Part shown: one piece after another, positions 15,866 to 24,890 of the stretch
Layout of the letters: every line of letters begins with the position of its first letter
Numbering within the stretch: position 1 is the stretch's first letter
Source of the DNA: Nitrobacter hamburgensis X14
Lineage (GTDB): Bacteria; Pseudomonadota; Alphaproteobacteria; Rhizobiales; Xanthobacteraceae
NCBI RefSeq assembly: GCF_000013885.1
Contig: NC_007964.1
Location: forward strand, 3,644,001 to 3,708,000
Length of the DNA: 64,000 nt
Reading direction: 5' to 3'
The notes under the pieces: model-generated
The model's input: only the letters and a program-made list of their open reading frames with translations
Told to the model about the DNA's origin: nothing
Database searches by the model: none
Program-made: the position numbers and the translations under genes

Positions 15866-16476
15866 GCTGGCCACCTGAACGCGATGGTGCCGGCAACGGA
15901 GCGCGGACGCTCTCTCACCCGATGCCCATCATTGCCGGATTTGACGATCCAGCGGCCATCCTTTGTCCGTCCGGTGATCTTCCCGACGTGATGACGCCAA
16001 ACGACGATTGCGCCGACATGCGGGCCATGCGCAGGCCTACCGTAACCGGCCCACCAGCGCGCACGATTGCCGGCAGGGTTGGCAACCCCGAGATGGTGGC
16101 GCATCCACCAGCCGCACCAAGCGCGAGGCTTGGCCCAGTTGACCACCCTCCCCGCTCCTTCGGCCATGACGCGGCGGAGGTCGGTGGGCACGGGCTTGAC
16201 GGTATTGGAGTGGGTGATTTCCTTATGCCGATTCACACGTAAGAAATGCCTGTGCCGCAGCGACTTCCTGTTGATTCCCTCTCCAAAAACATCGAGTGGA
16301 TTCACACCCCTGCCGCACGGCCGCATGACCGGATCGGAGCAGCCGACCATCTTCCCGGCGTCGGGAATATGAAGCGTTCTTTGCATTTTCTGCAAAGAAG
16401 GATGTCGTGGCCTTGCATCGGCATTCGACGCGAACAGGACAGCGCAAAGCGCCGCCAGAAGGACGGTTCTGATCAT
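15862..16476 (-). CDS. Exported Cys/His peptidase-like protein (TIGR02594/CHAP-like)
   Basis: 204 residues with signal peptide (MIRTVLLAALCAVLFASNADA). The C-terminal half holds KPRAWCGWWMRHHLGV, then GPHVGAIVVWRHHVGKITG, the Cys and His pattern of NlpC/P60-CHAP type cell-wall hydrolases in the TIGR02594 group. An upstream open extension is ignored because the signal peptide and a GGAGAA site mark the start. It may degrade peptidoglycan during lysis or be a virion-associated hydrolase; many relatives in Rhizobiales are not phage-borne. Confidence 0.65.
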   Translation of the reverse strand: MIRTVLLAALCAVLFASNADARPRHPSLQKMQRTLHIPDAGKMVGCSDPVMRPCGRGVNPLDVFGEGINRKSLRHRHFLRVNRHKEITHSNTVKPVPTDLRRVMAEGAGRVVNWAKPRAWCGWWMRHHLGVANPAGNRARWWAGYGRPAHGPHVGAIVVWRHHVGKITGRTKDGRWIVKSGNDGHRVRERPRSVAGTIAFRWPA

Positions 16477-16554
16477 GGATTCTCCGGGGTACTTTCGGAT
16501 ATAAGTCAGGGTGCTGGGGTGGATACGCCCGGCGCGGGACTGCCGGTCTTTCGG

Positions 16555-16567
16555 CCCCCCCCCCCCC
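16555..16567. repeat. Homopolymer of 13 C
   Basis: Same length as the run at 5186. It lies upstream of the peptidase-like gene and downstream of the holin candidate; outside confident coding sequence. Confidence 0.9.
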
Positions 16568-16607
16568 ACTACAAGAGGACCGGCAGTCCCTATCGGCGCG
16601 GTGGGAT

Positions 16608-16838
16608 CTAGCCGCGTATCCAGGCGGCGATCTTGACGATCGATTCCCCGACCATCACGAAGCCGGCAAGGATGCCGATCAGGCCGACGATCAGCCATTT
16701 CATGAACGTGCCGACCGTGCGAATCGCCCCGACGAGACGGATGCCGTCATTGAGCGTGTCGATTTCGTCGTCCCGGAGATTGGTTAGGAAGTCTTTGGTG
16801 CGGGTCGGGAGGTCGTCGAATCTGTGGGCTTCGCTCAT
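16608..16838 (-). CDS. Holin-like single-helix protein (76 aa)
   Basis: N-terminal polar region (TKDFLTNLRDDEIDTLNDG) and one transmembrane helix FMKWLIVGLIGILAGFVMVGE near the C-terminus. ATG overlaps the TAA of the Rz1-like gene. Position in the lysis cassette and topology fit a holin or regulator of one. A related small protein type is common in rhizobial phages. Confidence 0.55.
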   Translation of the reverse strand: MSEAHRFDDLPTRTKDFLTNLRDDEIDTLNDGIRLVGAIRTVGTFMKWLIVGLIGILAGFVMVGESIVKIAAWIRG

Positions 16839-17127
16839 TACCGGCCTCCCGCGAAGCGCTGACGCTGCTGTTCCTGACAGGTGCGCGTTGCAACGAGATT
16901 GCCGTTGGCCTGCCCCAGCGCCGCCCTGTGACGCGCTACGGCCACCTGGCCGGTTGACCCTTGGTGACGGCCGGATACGGCACCGTCGCCGCCAGCAACT
17001 CGCAGTCGCGCGGAATCTGCACCGACGCCACCGTTGGGCTACCTGGCGATGTCGCGCAGGCTGCGCACGTCAGCGTCATCGAGATTGCAGCCGTCGCCCG
17101 CAGGCTGTTTCGCAAGCCGTTTCTCAT
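16838..17127 (-). pseudogene. Rz1-like outer-membrane spanin, frameshifted
   Basis: Starts inside the Rz gene in another frame with MRNGLRNSLRATAAISMTL and a Cys-containing lipobox-like segment (TCAACATSPGSP). The frame stops at 16936 after GQPARWP. Adding one base restores a frame reading VAVARHRAALGQANGNLVAT and QEQQRQRFAGGR to a TAA that overlaps the next gene's ATG. That continuation is just what Rz1-type proteins of related phages would need, so a single-base deletion (or sequencing error) near 16950 is the likely reason. Confidence 0.6.
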
Positions 17128-17479
17128 AGTCGGATACCTTCTGATTTGCTTGATCAGCCTTGGCTTCGGCCTCGGCGCGAAGCCGCTGCGCCGCTTCTGT
17201 GGATTGCTTTTGGGCGTCGAGTTGGAGTTGCGAGAACGCTAGATCGCGCTGGGCCTGTTTCAGATCGGCCCGCTCGTCTGTGATCCTTACGCCGATTAGA
17301 AAGGCCAGCAGGGCTAGCATCGGATAGGCCAAGAGCCGGGCCGCCACGACATAAGGGGCGACGGCCGGGATACGGCCGATCAGCGGCAAATGGCCAACAA
17401 CCAACGCGGCGGCGAGGACGATGCCGACGATCGAAAGAACGGCGTAGGAGGTCGCGACCGACCAGAACAGATCGACCAT
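17039..17479 (-). CDS. Rz-like inner-membrane spanin
   Basis: 146 residues: MVDLFWSVATSYAVL with hydrophobic N-terminal helices, then a long Ala/Gln/Glu coiled coil (DLKQAQRDLAFSQLQLDAQK...AEAEAKADQANQ), ending CNLDDADVRSLRDIAR. This is the layout of i-spanins, which fuse inner and outer membranes with the nested Rz1 lipoprotein. Its ATG overlaps the stop of the endolysin gene. Confidence 0.7.
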   Translation of the reverse strand: MVDLFWSVATSYAVLSIVGIVLAAALVVGHLPLIGRIPAVAPYVVAARLLAYPMLALLAFLIGVRITDERADLKQAQRDLAFSQLQLDAQKQSTEAAQRLRAEAEAKADQANQKVSDYEKRLAKQPAGDGCNLDDADVRSLRDIAR

Positions 17480-18243
17480 CAGTTCACCTGCCGTGCGACC
17501 CAAGCCCGCACCCTGTCCGGTCCGAAAAACCAGACGATCAGCACGGTCATGAGCAGTGAGAAGCCGCACAGAATGGCGACCACCTCCCAGCTCGTCAGAT
17601 AGCCGAGGAAGCCGAGACCGCCGCCGCTTGAGGTGAGGCCGACCAGCCAGTTGCGAACCCGCTTGCCGAATGATGGCTTGCTCTGGGCGCTGAAGTCGGT
17701 GTTGCCGCCACCCTGATCGCTGTCGCCATCGACCTGTGGCACGTCCATCAATGCGACCGGGCCTGGATAGCCCGAGGCATCGCAGAACTCGAAATGCATG
17801 GGGTCGGTGCGGCCGCGATAGTCGCCACCCCAGCGCGCGCCCTGTCGCTTGAAGGCATCGATGACGGGCTGCGGCATGGTGCCGTGGCCCGCTCCGAAAC
17901 CGTTTTCCGCGGCGTTCAAATCGATCGCCGCGGCATAGGCATGGTTGGACCACTTGGTGGCGCTGCCCCTCACCTTGCGTGGGTTATAGGCCCCGGCATA
18001 TTTCGAGATGCCGAGGGCATCGATCTTCTTTTGATCGCGGCCGTAGTGCTCCCAGATTTCGTTCAGCGCCGCCGTGAGCGCACCTGCCGCCTTGCGGTGA
18101 AACCGAATGCGAGCGACCGGCTTGCCGTCGTAATACATCTGGAACGGCGGAATGACGTCGACAAGCTGCCTCTCCACATCGGGACCTGGTGTCCCGTAAA
18201 ACGCCAGCAGATCGGCTTGATTGTCTTTCGGCCACTTGGTCAT
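17479..18243 (-). CDS. Endolysin, M15/VanY-type D-Ala-D-Ala carboxypeptidase with C-terminal helix
   Basis: 254 residues. Zinc-site motifs of the M15 family are present: SNHAYAAAIDLN (His101, Asp108) and DPMHFEF (His150). After a Gly/Ser linker a hydrophobic segment EVVAILCGFSLLMTVLIVWF forms a C-terminal membrane anchor, unusual for a classical endolysin and suggesting membrane-tethered activity. It heads the lysis cassette with Rz and Rz1 overlapping behind it. Confidence 0.85.
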   Translation of the reverse strand: MTKWPKDNQADLLAFYGTPGPDVERQLVDVIPPFQMYYDGKPVARIRFHRKAAGALTAALNEIWEHYGRDQKKIDALGISKYAGAYNPRKVRGSATKWSNHAYAAAIDLNAAENGFGAGHGTMPQPVIDAFKRQGARWGGDYRGRTDPMHFEFCDASGYPGPVALMDVPQVDGDSDQGGGNTDFSAQSKPSFGKRVRNWLVGLTSSGGGLGFLGYLTSWEVVAILCGFSLLMTVLIVWFFGPDRVRAWVARQVN

Positions 18244-18442
18244 AGGTTCGCGCTCCCGGAAGCTGGGTGGGTCGGTTCAGGTTTTTGTGGAATTGCGGTC
18301 GGCTACGCGCCGCGACGGATGATCAATGCCCGGGCCTCACGCCAGCGTTCCCGAAATCGAGGTTGGGCATTTGGAAATTCAGGATTACTGGACTCGGCGC
18401 CTATGGCCTGAAACGATCCCGGCTAAACACTGGGAGGACATA

Positions 18443-18730
18443 ATGCCGAGTTTCAAGGCCGCGGCTCATATCCGTCATCAGGGGCAGGACATGATCATTT
18501 TCCCACTGAGCAGCAACTTTGGAAGCCAGCCTGTGGCAGCCCAAGAAGAGGAGCTGGCAGCGCTAGAGTATCAAGCGCACGCGGCCGGACTTGCCGGACA
18601 TGCTGTTGCAGTTTGGGACGCGGGCGGCGGGAGAACTGGCTTTATGGGCCCGGACCAGTGGCATGGCTTTCTTAGGGGCCTTAACCTCCGAGCGGCACTG
18701 GCGATGGTGAACAAGTTGATATCTTTGTAG
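18443..18730 (+). CDS. Hypothetical protein, rightward moron (95 aa)
   Basis: ATG preceded by GGGAGGA. Sequence MPSFKAAAHIRHQGQDMIIF then AQEEELAALEYQAHAAGLAG and WDAGGGRTGFMGP. It lies against the direction of the surrounding late genes, between endolysin and tail gene D, a typical moron place. No family recognised. Confidence 0.55.
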   Translation: MPSFKAAAHIRHQGQDMIIFPLSSNFGSQPVAAQEEELAALEYQAHAAGLAGHAVAVWDAGGGRTGFMGPDQWHGFLRGLNLRAALAMVNKLISL

Positions 18731-18882
18731 CTCTCAGCTCTTGAGCGCCTGCCAGTTTGCGTTCGCCACTGATACCAGCAATATACAGCTGTGCAGGCCA
18801 AAACCGGGACTGACGCCGATCAGATCATCGTGTCATTTTACGCAGGCATGAGGCGGGCATTGGATTGGTCCTTTGAATCGGG

Positions 18883-19968
18883 CTAACTGCCCAATTCTTT
18901 CTGCCAGTCGATATCTGCGCCGCCGCCATCGCCGCCGGCTTCACCCTTTCCGGTGCCACCCTTCGCGCCAGCCTCGCCCTTGCCGCCGAGCTTGGCTTCG
19001 ACCTGCGTCGTGTAGCCGCTCTTGGACAGCGTATGCGTTGCGGTCTCGATGATGAACTCGATGCCGTCGATCTCAGGCCGCACACCGGCATAGACCAGCG
19101 GTGCGCCGGCGCGGATCGCCGGATCGCCGAACAGCGTCACCGAGGTCCTGATCGTCTCGGCTTTCAGGTCCTTGGCCTTGGCGCCGGCCGCGCGCTGGGC
19201 CTCATCCTTGTCGGCATAGGGCTCCGGCAGCGTGAAATCGGCCTCGCCATTACTGTCGCTGTCTTCCTCGACCTCATCGCGCGCGGCCGTCTTGCGATTC
19301 TGCGCGTGTGCTTTGACCTTGGCGAAGCTGTTGCGGTGCGCGAACGTCGTCTTGCAGGTTTCCGCGACAATATTGTCGGGCGTCGCGATCACCGGCGTCA
19401 GCGCAGCCCCGCTGGCCGATTGTCCGCTGCCCTTCGCGGCGAAGATCAGGTTGCCATTTTTGATGGAAAACAGAGCATCGTGACGTCGTGCCAGGCGCTC
19501 GACGACGTGGATGTCGCTTTCATCTTCCTGCCCGAACCACTCATAGGTGTAGCCGCCGACCTTGCCATCCACCTTGGCGGTGAGCCCCTGATCCTTGGCG
19601 ATGTCCGAGACGATATCCTTGACCGTCTTCTTGTCCCAATGGCGCGCGCCGTGCTGCTTCAGCTTCTCGCGCATGTCGGTGCCCTTGCCGTTGACCGATA
19701 GCTTGTAAGGCAGGCATTGCACCTCGGGATCGTCGGCGACGTAGCGGCCGAAATCGAGCACTCCCGTTTCGAGATAGCCCAGCTTCGCGGTGATGATGTC
19801 GCCCTTGCGCGGGATCTCGGCGAAGGGGTTGCCATCGTTCAGTTCGCAGGAAATGGTGTCGCTGGTGACGCCTTCCTTGTCGACGATCGTCACCGAGATC
19901 AGCCGCTCGTTGAAGATCGAGGCGACCGGCCGGCCATTGACCGAGATTTCAGCGCGGGGGGTTTTCAT
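18883..19968 (-). CDS. Phage late control protein D (tail baseplate hub, gpD)
   Basis: 361 residues: MKTPRAEISVNGRPVASIFN, SCELNDGNPFAEIPRKGD, later YEWFGQEDESDIHVVERLAR, typical of P2 gpD/Mu gp44-type hub proteins. A Gly/Lys-rich tail follows. gpD forms the hub at the base of the contractile tail with gpV. Downstream of gpX and gpU as in P2. Confidence 0.9.
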   Translation of the reverse strand: MKTPRAEISVNGRPVASIFNERLISVTIVDKEGVTSDTISCELNDGNPFAEIPRKGDIITAKLGYLETGVLDFGRYVADDPEVQCLPYKLSVNGKGTDMREKLKQHGARHWDKKTVKDIVSDIAKDQGLTAKVDGKVGGYTYEWFGQEDESDIHVVERLARRHDALFSIKNGNLIFAAKGSGQSASGAALTPVIATPDNIVAETCKTTFAHRNSFAKVKAHAQNRKTAARDEVEEDSDSNGEADFTLPEPYADKDEAQRAAGAKAKDLKAETIRTSVTLFGDPAIRAGAPLVYAGVRPEIDGIEFIIETATHTLSKSGYTTQVEAKLGGKGEAGAKGGTGKGEAGGDGGGADIDWQKELGS

Positions 19969-20016
19969 GGGCGGGAACCGGAGGTAGCTTGCTGAGCAGG
20001 GTTACGGGAGGGGCAC

Positions 20017-20421
20017 ATGCGAACGATCGTCCTATTTCTTGCTTTTGTTTTTACTGGCATGACAACGTCCGCCAGCGCGCAAACCGCAAGCGATTACACA
20101 AACCAGTGTGACGATGGGGCCGACGATTGCCGAGCGTCTCTCGCGCAGTTCAAAAAATGGTTTCCCCGTGCGATGCGCGGCGACTACCAGGGACAACGTA
20201 ACGTGGCATTCTGCCTTAGCACCGGCTGTGATGGTGCTGTGACTATGCGCCCTCTCGCCGGATGCGCTTGGCGATTATTGATCGTCGCGACAGGATCGAA
20301 AGATGTGGACCAAAGCGACACACTCAACATGAAGCGCGACTGCGGTAAATTGGACGACATAGATCGACAAGCAGCCGCGGCACAGTCCGCTAGATTGATT
20401 GCAAAGATCGGCTCGCGCTAA
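20017..20421 (+). CDS. Small exported protein, rightward moron (134 aa)
   Basis: Signal peptide MRTIVLFLAFVFTGMTTSASA, then a Cys-containing mature part (six Cys) with a TPR-like tone (KWFPRAMRGDYQGQRNVAFC). Placed on the opposite strand between tail genes D and X with its own GGGAGGGG ribosome-binding site; ends four bases into the gpX stop. Likely expressed in lysogens. Function unknown. Confidence 0.6.
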   Translation: MRTIVLFLAFVFTGMTTSASAQTASDYTNQCDDGADDCRASLAQFKKWFPRAMRGDYQGQRNVAFCLSTGCDGAVTMRPLAGCAWRLLIVATGSKDVDQSDTLNMKRDCGKLDDIDRQAAAAQSARLIAKIGSR

Positions 20422-20630
20422 TCCCAAAGGCTGACGATCTTCCGCTCCGGAGCCGCACGCGGCAGATCCGGCAGCATGATCGTTGTGCCGATCGGTAGCG
20501 GAATCGCCGCTGCCGCGAGGCCGGGGTTGAGATCGAGCACCAGTTCGACATAGCCGCTTTCGTCGCCGTAGACACGTCGGCAGATCATGTCGACCATCTC
20601 GCCCTGCATTGTGGTGTAGACCGTCGCCAT
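20418..20630 (-). CDS. Tail protein X (gpX)
   Basis: 70 residues, MATVYTTMQGEMVDMICRRV...LDLNPGLAAAAIPLPIGTTIMLPD: the LysM-like P2 gpX family. It sits between U and D as in P2. Confidence 0.9.
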   Translation of the reverse strand: MATVYTTMQGEMVDMICRRVYGDESGYVELVLDLNPGLAAAAIPLPIGTTIMLPDLPRAAPERKIVSLWD

Positions 20631-20636
20631 CGCGCT

Positions 20637-21065
20637 TCACCCGAACAACGATTGAATGATCGAGATCGGCGAGAAGTCGTTGCCGACGTACCGCTTTAGC
20701 CCAATTATGTAGACATCTTTGCGCGGCCGGCCTGCCGCATCGTGAAAACGCTGCGATTCCGAGACGACCTCGATCACGTACATGCCGAAGACATTACCGC
20801 CGAGGGTCACCAGCGGCAGGACAGCGCCGTCGCGTGCGGCCGAGCGAACACCCTCGAGGCTTTCGAGCCCGCCGAACTCTTCCGGGAAAACGACGCCCTC
20901 GATCTTCACCCGGTCGGATTCGCCGCCCAGCCATTGCAGGCGATCCAGACCGCCAACCGTCTGGATATCCGCCCACGACGTGGACAGGTCGCGCGAAACG
21001 CCATCGTAGCCGAAGCGCAACGATTCAAACCCGAACGGTCCAAGAGCCATCGGCGTCGGCATCAA
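20637..21065 (-). CDS. Tail protein U (gpU)
   Basis: 142 residues with the gpU core (ALGPFGFESLRFGYDGVSRD, WADIQTVGGLDRLQWLG). P2 gpU acts in tail termination/assembly. Start overlaps the end of the tape-measure gene. Confidence 0.88.
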   Translation of the reverse strand: MMPTPMALGPFGFESLRFGYDGVSRDLSTSWADIQTVGGLDRLQWLGGESDRVKIEGVVFPEEFGGLESLEGVRSAARDGAVLPLVTLGGNVFGMYVIEVVSESQRFHDAAGRPRKDVYIIGLKRYVGNDFSPISIIQSLFG

Positions 21066-23293
21066 TACACCCCGTCGCTATAGGCGCCACGCGAGAGCGC
21101 ATTCAGCTTTGAACTAAGCTGTTTCTCGACGGCTGAGGCGATTGCCTCGGGCGACTGACCCGGCGCTGCCTGCACATGGATTGTGACGGTGTTGGTGACC
21201 GTCGCACCGCCACCGCCTGCCTTCACCGCGCCAGCCATGGCCTGCGCCTTGATGGCCCGCACGGTGTCGAGCGTGTTGGAGATCGCGCCACTTGCCCGCG
21301 CCCGGAAAAGCTCGGGACCGTTCTCGCCGACGAGATAGGTGCTGCCCGCCCTCACCGGCCCGCCGGCCGCACGAGTGCCGGCGATGACGGGTGCGGCCAC
21401 GGTCGCGGCCGCACCAGCAGGCGTCTTACCAGAGCCGCCAAAGCCCAACATGCCGGCAATCTTGCCGGGCACCGACGTGATCCACCCGATCAACGATTTG
21501 ATTTTCTCGATCACGCTGGTGATCGCGCCGCCAATACTGGTGCCGATCGTGACGCCAAGCGACCGCCAGCCTTCCTTCGATGCATCGATCGGCTCGAATA
21601 TCGACGACAGGGTGTTTGACAACCAATTGAAGCCATCGATGATGGGCTGGATTGTCGGCATCACCGGCGCAAGTCCAGCCATAAGGCCCTCGCCAATGCC
21701 GACAAATAGCGCCTTTATGCCCGCCCAATTATTGTAGACGGCCATTCCGATTGCGGCGAGGCCAACCAAAGCGGCGCCGATTCCGGTACCGATCACGGCG
21801 AACTTGAGCACCCGCATGGCAGTCGCCATGCTGAAAATGGACGCCGCTGCAGCCCTAAGAGCGCCGCCAGTGCCCAGCATCGCTGCGGATACCGCAAATG
21901 CCAGAATGGCTGCGCGTGTCGCCAGTATCGCAGAACGCGCAGCCCGGAAGGCTGCGCCGAAGGGCCAGAGCGCGACCGACGCCACCTTTACCGCGACGCC
22001 CAGCGCCTTCATGCTGGCAATGCCAACGGCCAATGCTCCGCCCCACATCCACCGGAGACCGAACGCGGCCGCGAAGCCGGCGATGCGCAGTCCGATCAGC
22101 CCCGCAGCGGTCGCCACCACAGCGCGCGTCACTGCCGGGTGTTTCTCGCCGAACGCTGCCATGCGGTTGGAGATCGGCACCAGGGCATCGGCCAACGTGG
22201 TTAGGCCGGGCAACAGCGCTGCGCCGACCGCCAGGTTGATATTTTCAATCGCGATCCGAAACCGCTGGACCGCCGCCGCGCCCGTTTTCAGCCGCCGCTG
22301 ATAATCTTCCTCGACCACACCCTGCGCCGCCAGTGCCTCTTTCCGAATGCGCCGATACTCATCGATGTTCTGAATCAACGGTCGCAACGCCTTCTGAACT
22401 TCAGAATCGTTGAACAGATCACCAAGCCGCCCGAGGTTGCCCTTCAGCACTTTATTCGTCAGCACCGCGATCGCCTCGATCGGCGTGGCGCCGGCCTTCG
22501 CCGCTCGCGCCATCTCCTTTTCGAGATTAACGCCCATTTTCTCGAAATTCTTGCGGGTCAGCGGTGAGTTGATCTTTTGCAGAACGTTCTGCAGATTCGT
22601 CGCGGCCTCTGCGCTTTCGCCGGTGCCCTTCCGCACGATCTGCAGCGCGGCCGCCAGATCGGCGACGGCCGGCACGCCGGATTGCTTGAGGCCCTGATAG
22701 GCAGCGCCGAGCCCCGGAAAATATCTCGCCATATCCTTCAGTTCGAAGGCACCAGCCTTGCCGGCTTGCGCCATGGCGTCAAGCGCGCGCGCGAACTGAT
22801 CGGCCGGCACTTTCAGATTATCGAGCGCGGCATAGCCGGCCTGTGACAATTCCTTCACGTCCGCATTATACGCCGTCGCGGCCCTGCCGATCGCCGGCAG
22901 CAGGCCGAGCGCATCTTCACGGTTCGCACCCATGCCGGCGAGCACGTCCATGCCTTCGGCCATCTGCGACGCCGTCTGCGTCGTCTGACGCGCCACGGCG
23001 CGCAGCTCCTCGCCCAGTTTTGGAAGCTCGGAGACCGGTGCGTTGATCTTCTGCCCGATGTCTTCCAGCTTGGTCTCGAAATCGACCGCCGCCTTGATTG
23101 GCGCTCCGATCGCCTTCGCCAAGCCATAGGCAACGGCCACCGCGCCAAACATCTGCGTCTGCGCCGACGCCAGCGCCGCGGCGTTGCGCGACTGCATCGC
23201 TGTCAACCGATTGACCGCCCCGGCGATGGCGCGCGATGGCGCCGACGCCCGGTCGATCAGCTCAACGATGAGCTTGGAGGTGAGAGTTGCCAC
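21062..23293 (-). CDS. Tail tape measure protein (gpT)
   Basis: 743 residues, TP901-type core in the first 350 (FETKLEDIGQKINAPVSELP, MAEGMDVLAGMGANREDAL), followed by several long hydrophobic helices (residues about 380-560) and a Gly-rich C-terminus. Length sets tail length; about 740 residues implies a tail in the usual P2-like range. Located after the frameshifted chaperone genes as expected. Confidence 0.92.
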   Translation of the reverse strand: MATLTSKLIVELIDRASAPSRAIAGAVNRLTAMQSRNAAALASAQTQMFGAVAVAYGLAKAIGAPIKAAVDFETKLEDIGQKINAPVSELPKLGEELRAVARQTTQTASQMAEGMDVLAGMGANREDALGLLPAIGRAATAYNADVKELSQAGYAALDNLKVPADQFARALDAMAQAGKAGAFELKDMARYFPGLGAAYQGLKQSGVPAVADLAAALQIVRKGTGESAEAATNLQNVLQKINSPLTRKNFEKMGVNLEKEMARAAKAGATPIEAIAVLTNKVLKGNLGRLGDLFNDSEVQKALRPLIQNIDEYRRIRKEALAAQGVVEEDYQRRLKTGAAAVQRFRIAIENINLAVGAALLPGLTTLADALVPISNRMAAFGEKHPAVTRAVVATAAGLIGLRIAGFAAAFGLRWMWGGALAVGIASMKALGVAVKVASVALWPFGAAFRAARSAILATRAAILAFAVSAAMLGTGGALRAAAASIFSMATAMRVLKFAVIGTGIGAALVGLAAIGMAVYNNWAGIKALFVGIGEGLMAGLAPVMPTIQPIIDGFNWLSNTLSSIFEPIDASKEGWRSLGVTIGTSIGGAITSVIEKIKSLIGWITSVPGKIAGMLGFGGSGKTPAGAAATVAAPVIAGTRAAGGPVRAGSTYLVGENGPELFRARASGAISNTLDTVRAIKAQAMAGAVKAGGGGATVTNTVTIHVQAAPGQSPEAIASAVEKQLSSKLNALSRGAYSDGVY

Positions 23294-23298
23294 TTAAC

Positions 23299-23846
23299 TT
23301 ATCCCCTCTCACGCTGCTGCGCGAACGCATCGTCCAGTGCGGCGGCGGCCTGCTCTGCAACGGTTTGGCGGCCTCCGCGACGATTGAGTTTCCGCTGTGT
23401 CGGCCTGCCGGCCTCAGCCTGGAGAAGGACGTTCAACGCGTCAGAATAAGCGTTGAACCGATCCATCTCCATCTCTTCGATCTCGCTGATCGGCGTGTGC
23501 AGGTGCCGCGCAAGGGCCGCGACAGCGACTATGACGCTGCCGCCCTCATCTACTCCGCGGTCTTTTCCTTGGCCGCCTTGATCGCGGCCCTCGCCGACTT
23601 TCCCATCAGCGGCGCAGCGACCTCGCTCAACCGCTCGAAGTCGTCGATATCGAGATCCTCGACCACGCCTATCGGCACGCCGGCCATCGACGCGATGATG
23701 GCGAATGATTTACGCGTCTCGCCGGTGACGAGATCGGCGGCGACCAGGTCCTTGGCTTTCATCTTGTGCAGCGTCAGCGCCGGATAGGTCTTGTCGTTAT
23801 AGGCGATCGGTTCGGTCGGCGTGAATGTGGTGGTCTGGTTGGTCAT
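23299..23846 (-). CDS. Tail assembly chaperone gpE+E' (predicted -1 frameshift product)
   Basis: gpE ends at 23550, but the -1 frame stays open to a TAA at 23299, just before the tape measure. It reads VDEGGSVIVAVAALARHLHT then ISEIEEMEMDRFNAYSDALN and a Gln/Ala-rich end, which fits the E' extension of P2-type chaperones. A candidate slip site GGAAAAG lies about 15 bases before the gpE stop. The extension has no good start codon of its own. Frameshift position is inferred. Confidence 0.65.
23550..23846 (-). CDS. Tail assembly chaperone gpE
   Basis: 98 residues, MTNQTTTFTPTEPIAYNDKT...LTLHKMKAKDLVAADLV; the phage tail assembly chaperone E family of P2-like phages. ATG overlaps the end of the upstream gene. 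The unshifted product ends AAIKAAKEKTAE. Confidence 0.85.
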   Translation of the reverse strand: MTNQTTTFTPTEPIAYNDKTYPALTLHKMKAKDLVAADLVTGETRKSFAIIASMAGVPIGVVEDLDIDDFERLSEVAAPLMGKSARAAIKAAKEKTAE

Positions 23847-24181
23847 TGCGCTACTTCCTTATTTCCGGTGAATGTCCCGTCGATGGCGCTCTGTGGCAGA
23901 CCCCAGCGACGGTTTATTTCGTTGATAGTGCCGGCGACGGCTTCGGCCATCTCGCGGGCATAGTCGCTTGGGATAAGGTCTACCGTCGCGGAATAGACGC
24001 CGCCGCGACCGGCGCTGAATTCAAGTTCGATCTTTTCCTCGGCATCATCATCCGGTCGCCATGCCTCCGCTGCTGTAGCCATGCGAACGAACAGAAACCT
24101 TGACTCCGTCCGCCATCGCCGCTCCGATAAAGGGTGAAATGCGGGAGGGGGATCGATGGAAACGCGGTTCTCTTTGGACAT
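23843..24181 (-). CDS. Hypothetical phage protein (up to 112 aa)
   Basis: Open from 24181; an internal ATG gives a shorter 79-residue form starting MATAAEAWRPDDDAEEKIEL. Contains TVDLIPSDYAREMAEAVAGT. Overlaps gpE by ATGA, so translated with it. No named family. Sits between tube and chaperone genes. Confidence 0.5.
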   Translation of the reverse strand: MSKENRVSIDPPPAFHPLSERRWRTESRFLFVRMATAAEAWRPDDDAEEKIELEFSAGRGGVYSATVDLIPSDYAREMAEAVAGTINEINRRWGLPQSAIDGTFTGNKEVAQ

Positions 24182-24319
24182 GCAAAAAGCCTCCAGCCTG
24201 ATTATCGATCACCTGCTTGCAGGCAAAGCAATGAAGCAGCCTGCGAAGAGGTTGAGGGACGCCGTCAATCCAGGCAGGACCGTCTGCGGTGGATGGCGCA
24301 CTGATGCGCTACTAGGCCG

Positions 24320-24835
24320 TTACGCCAGCAACGCTGCGCGGATGCTGCTGGTTTGCGATTGCCCGCCGATCGAGACGTCAAACGGCGTCATTTCAATCAG
24401 CGTGCGGCCGTCGACCTCGAGGCGGTAATACCGCAGCGTGATCTGGAAGTCGTTTTCGCCGGCCTCGCCCGGCTTCCACGAGCCATGGTCATTCTTGATC
24501 AGCCGGCCGCGGATGTAGGCCGTGGCGTTGATGATGGTGCCGTCCTCGTGCGCCAGGGCGCCAGTGACCATGAATTCGCGCTCCTGACCGACGGCGAGGC
24601 CGAACAACGTGATCACCTGCGGATCGAAGCCGGTGAGCTTGAACGAGGACTCGGCCTTCTCATAGCCCATCGGGACGTCGATCGGCATCACCATGCCGGC
24701 GTTGCGCATTTCCTCGACCTTCTCGGTCGGGACCGGCAGCGTGATCTCGCTGGCCTGACCGATCTTGGACACCCGATCGGCGAAGATGGTGCAGTTGCGC
24801 AGGATGTAGCGCGGCATATCGGAACTCGACGGCAT
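24320..24835 (-). CDS. Major tail tube protein (gpFII)
   Basis: 171 residues, matching the P2 FII family (RYILRNCTIFADRVSKIGQA, EEMRNAGMVMPIDVPMGYEK). Forms the inner tube of the contractile tail, directly after the sheath gene. Confidence 0.92.
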   Translation of the reverse strand: MPSSSDMPRYILRNCTIFADRVSKIGQASEITLPVPTEKVEEMRNAGMVMPIDVPMGYEKAESSFKLTGFDPQVITLFGLAVGQEREFMVTGALAHEDGTIINATAYIRGRLIKNDHGSWKPGEAGENDFQITLRYYRLEVDGRTLIEMTPFDVSIGGQSQTSSIRAALLA

Positions 24836-24890
24836 TTGATGCCCTCCTTAAAAGCTCGCTGATGAATGGATGCGGGAGCGAAGGCCGCGC

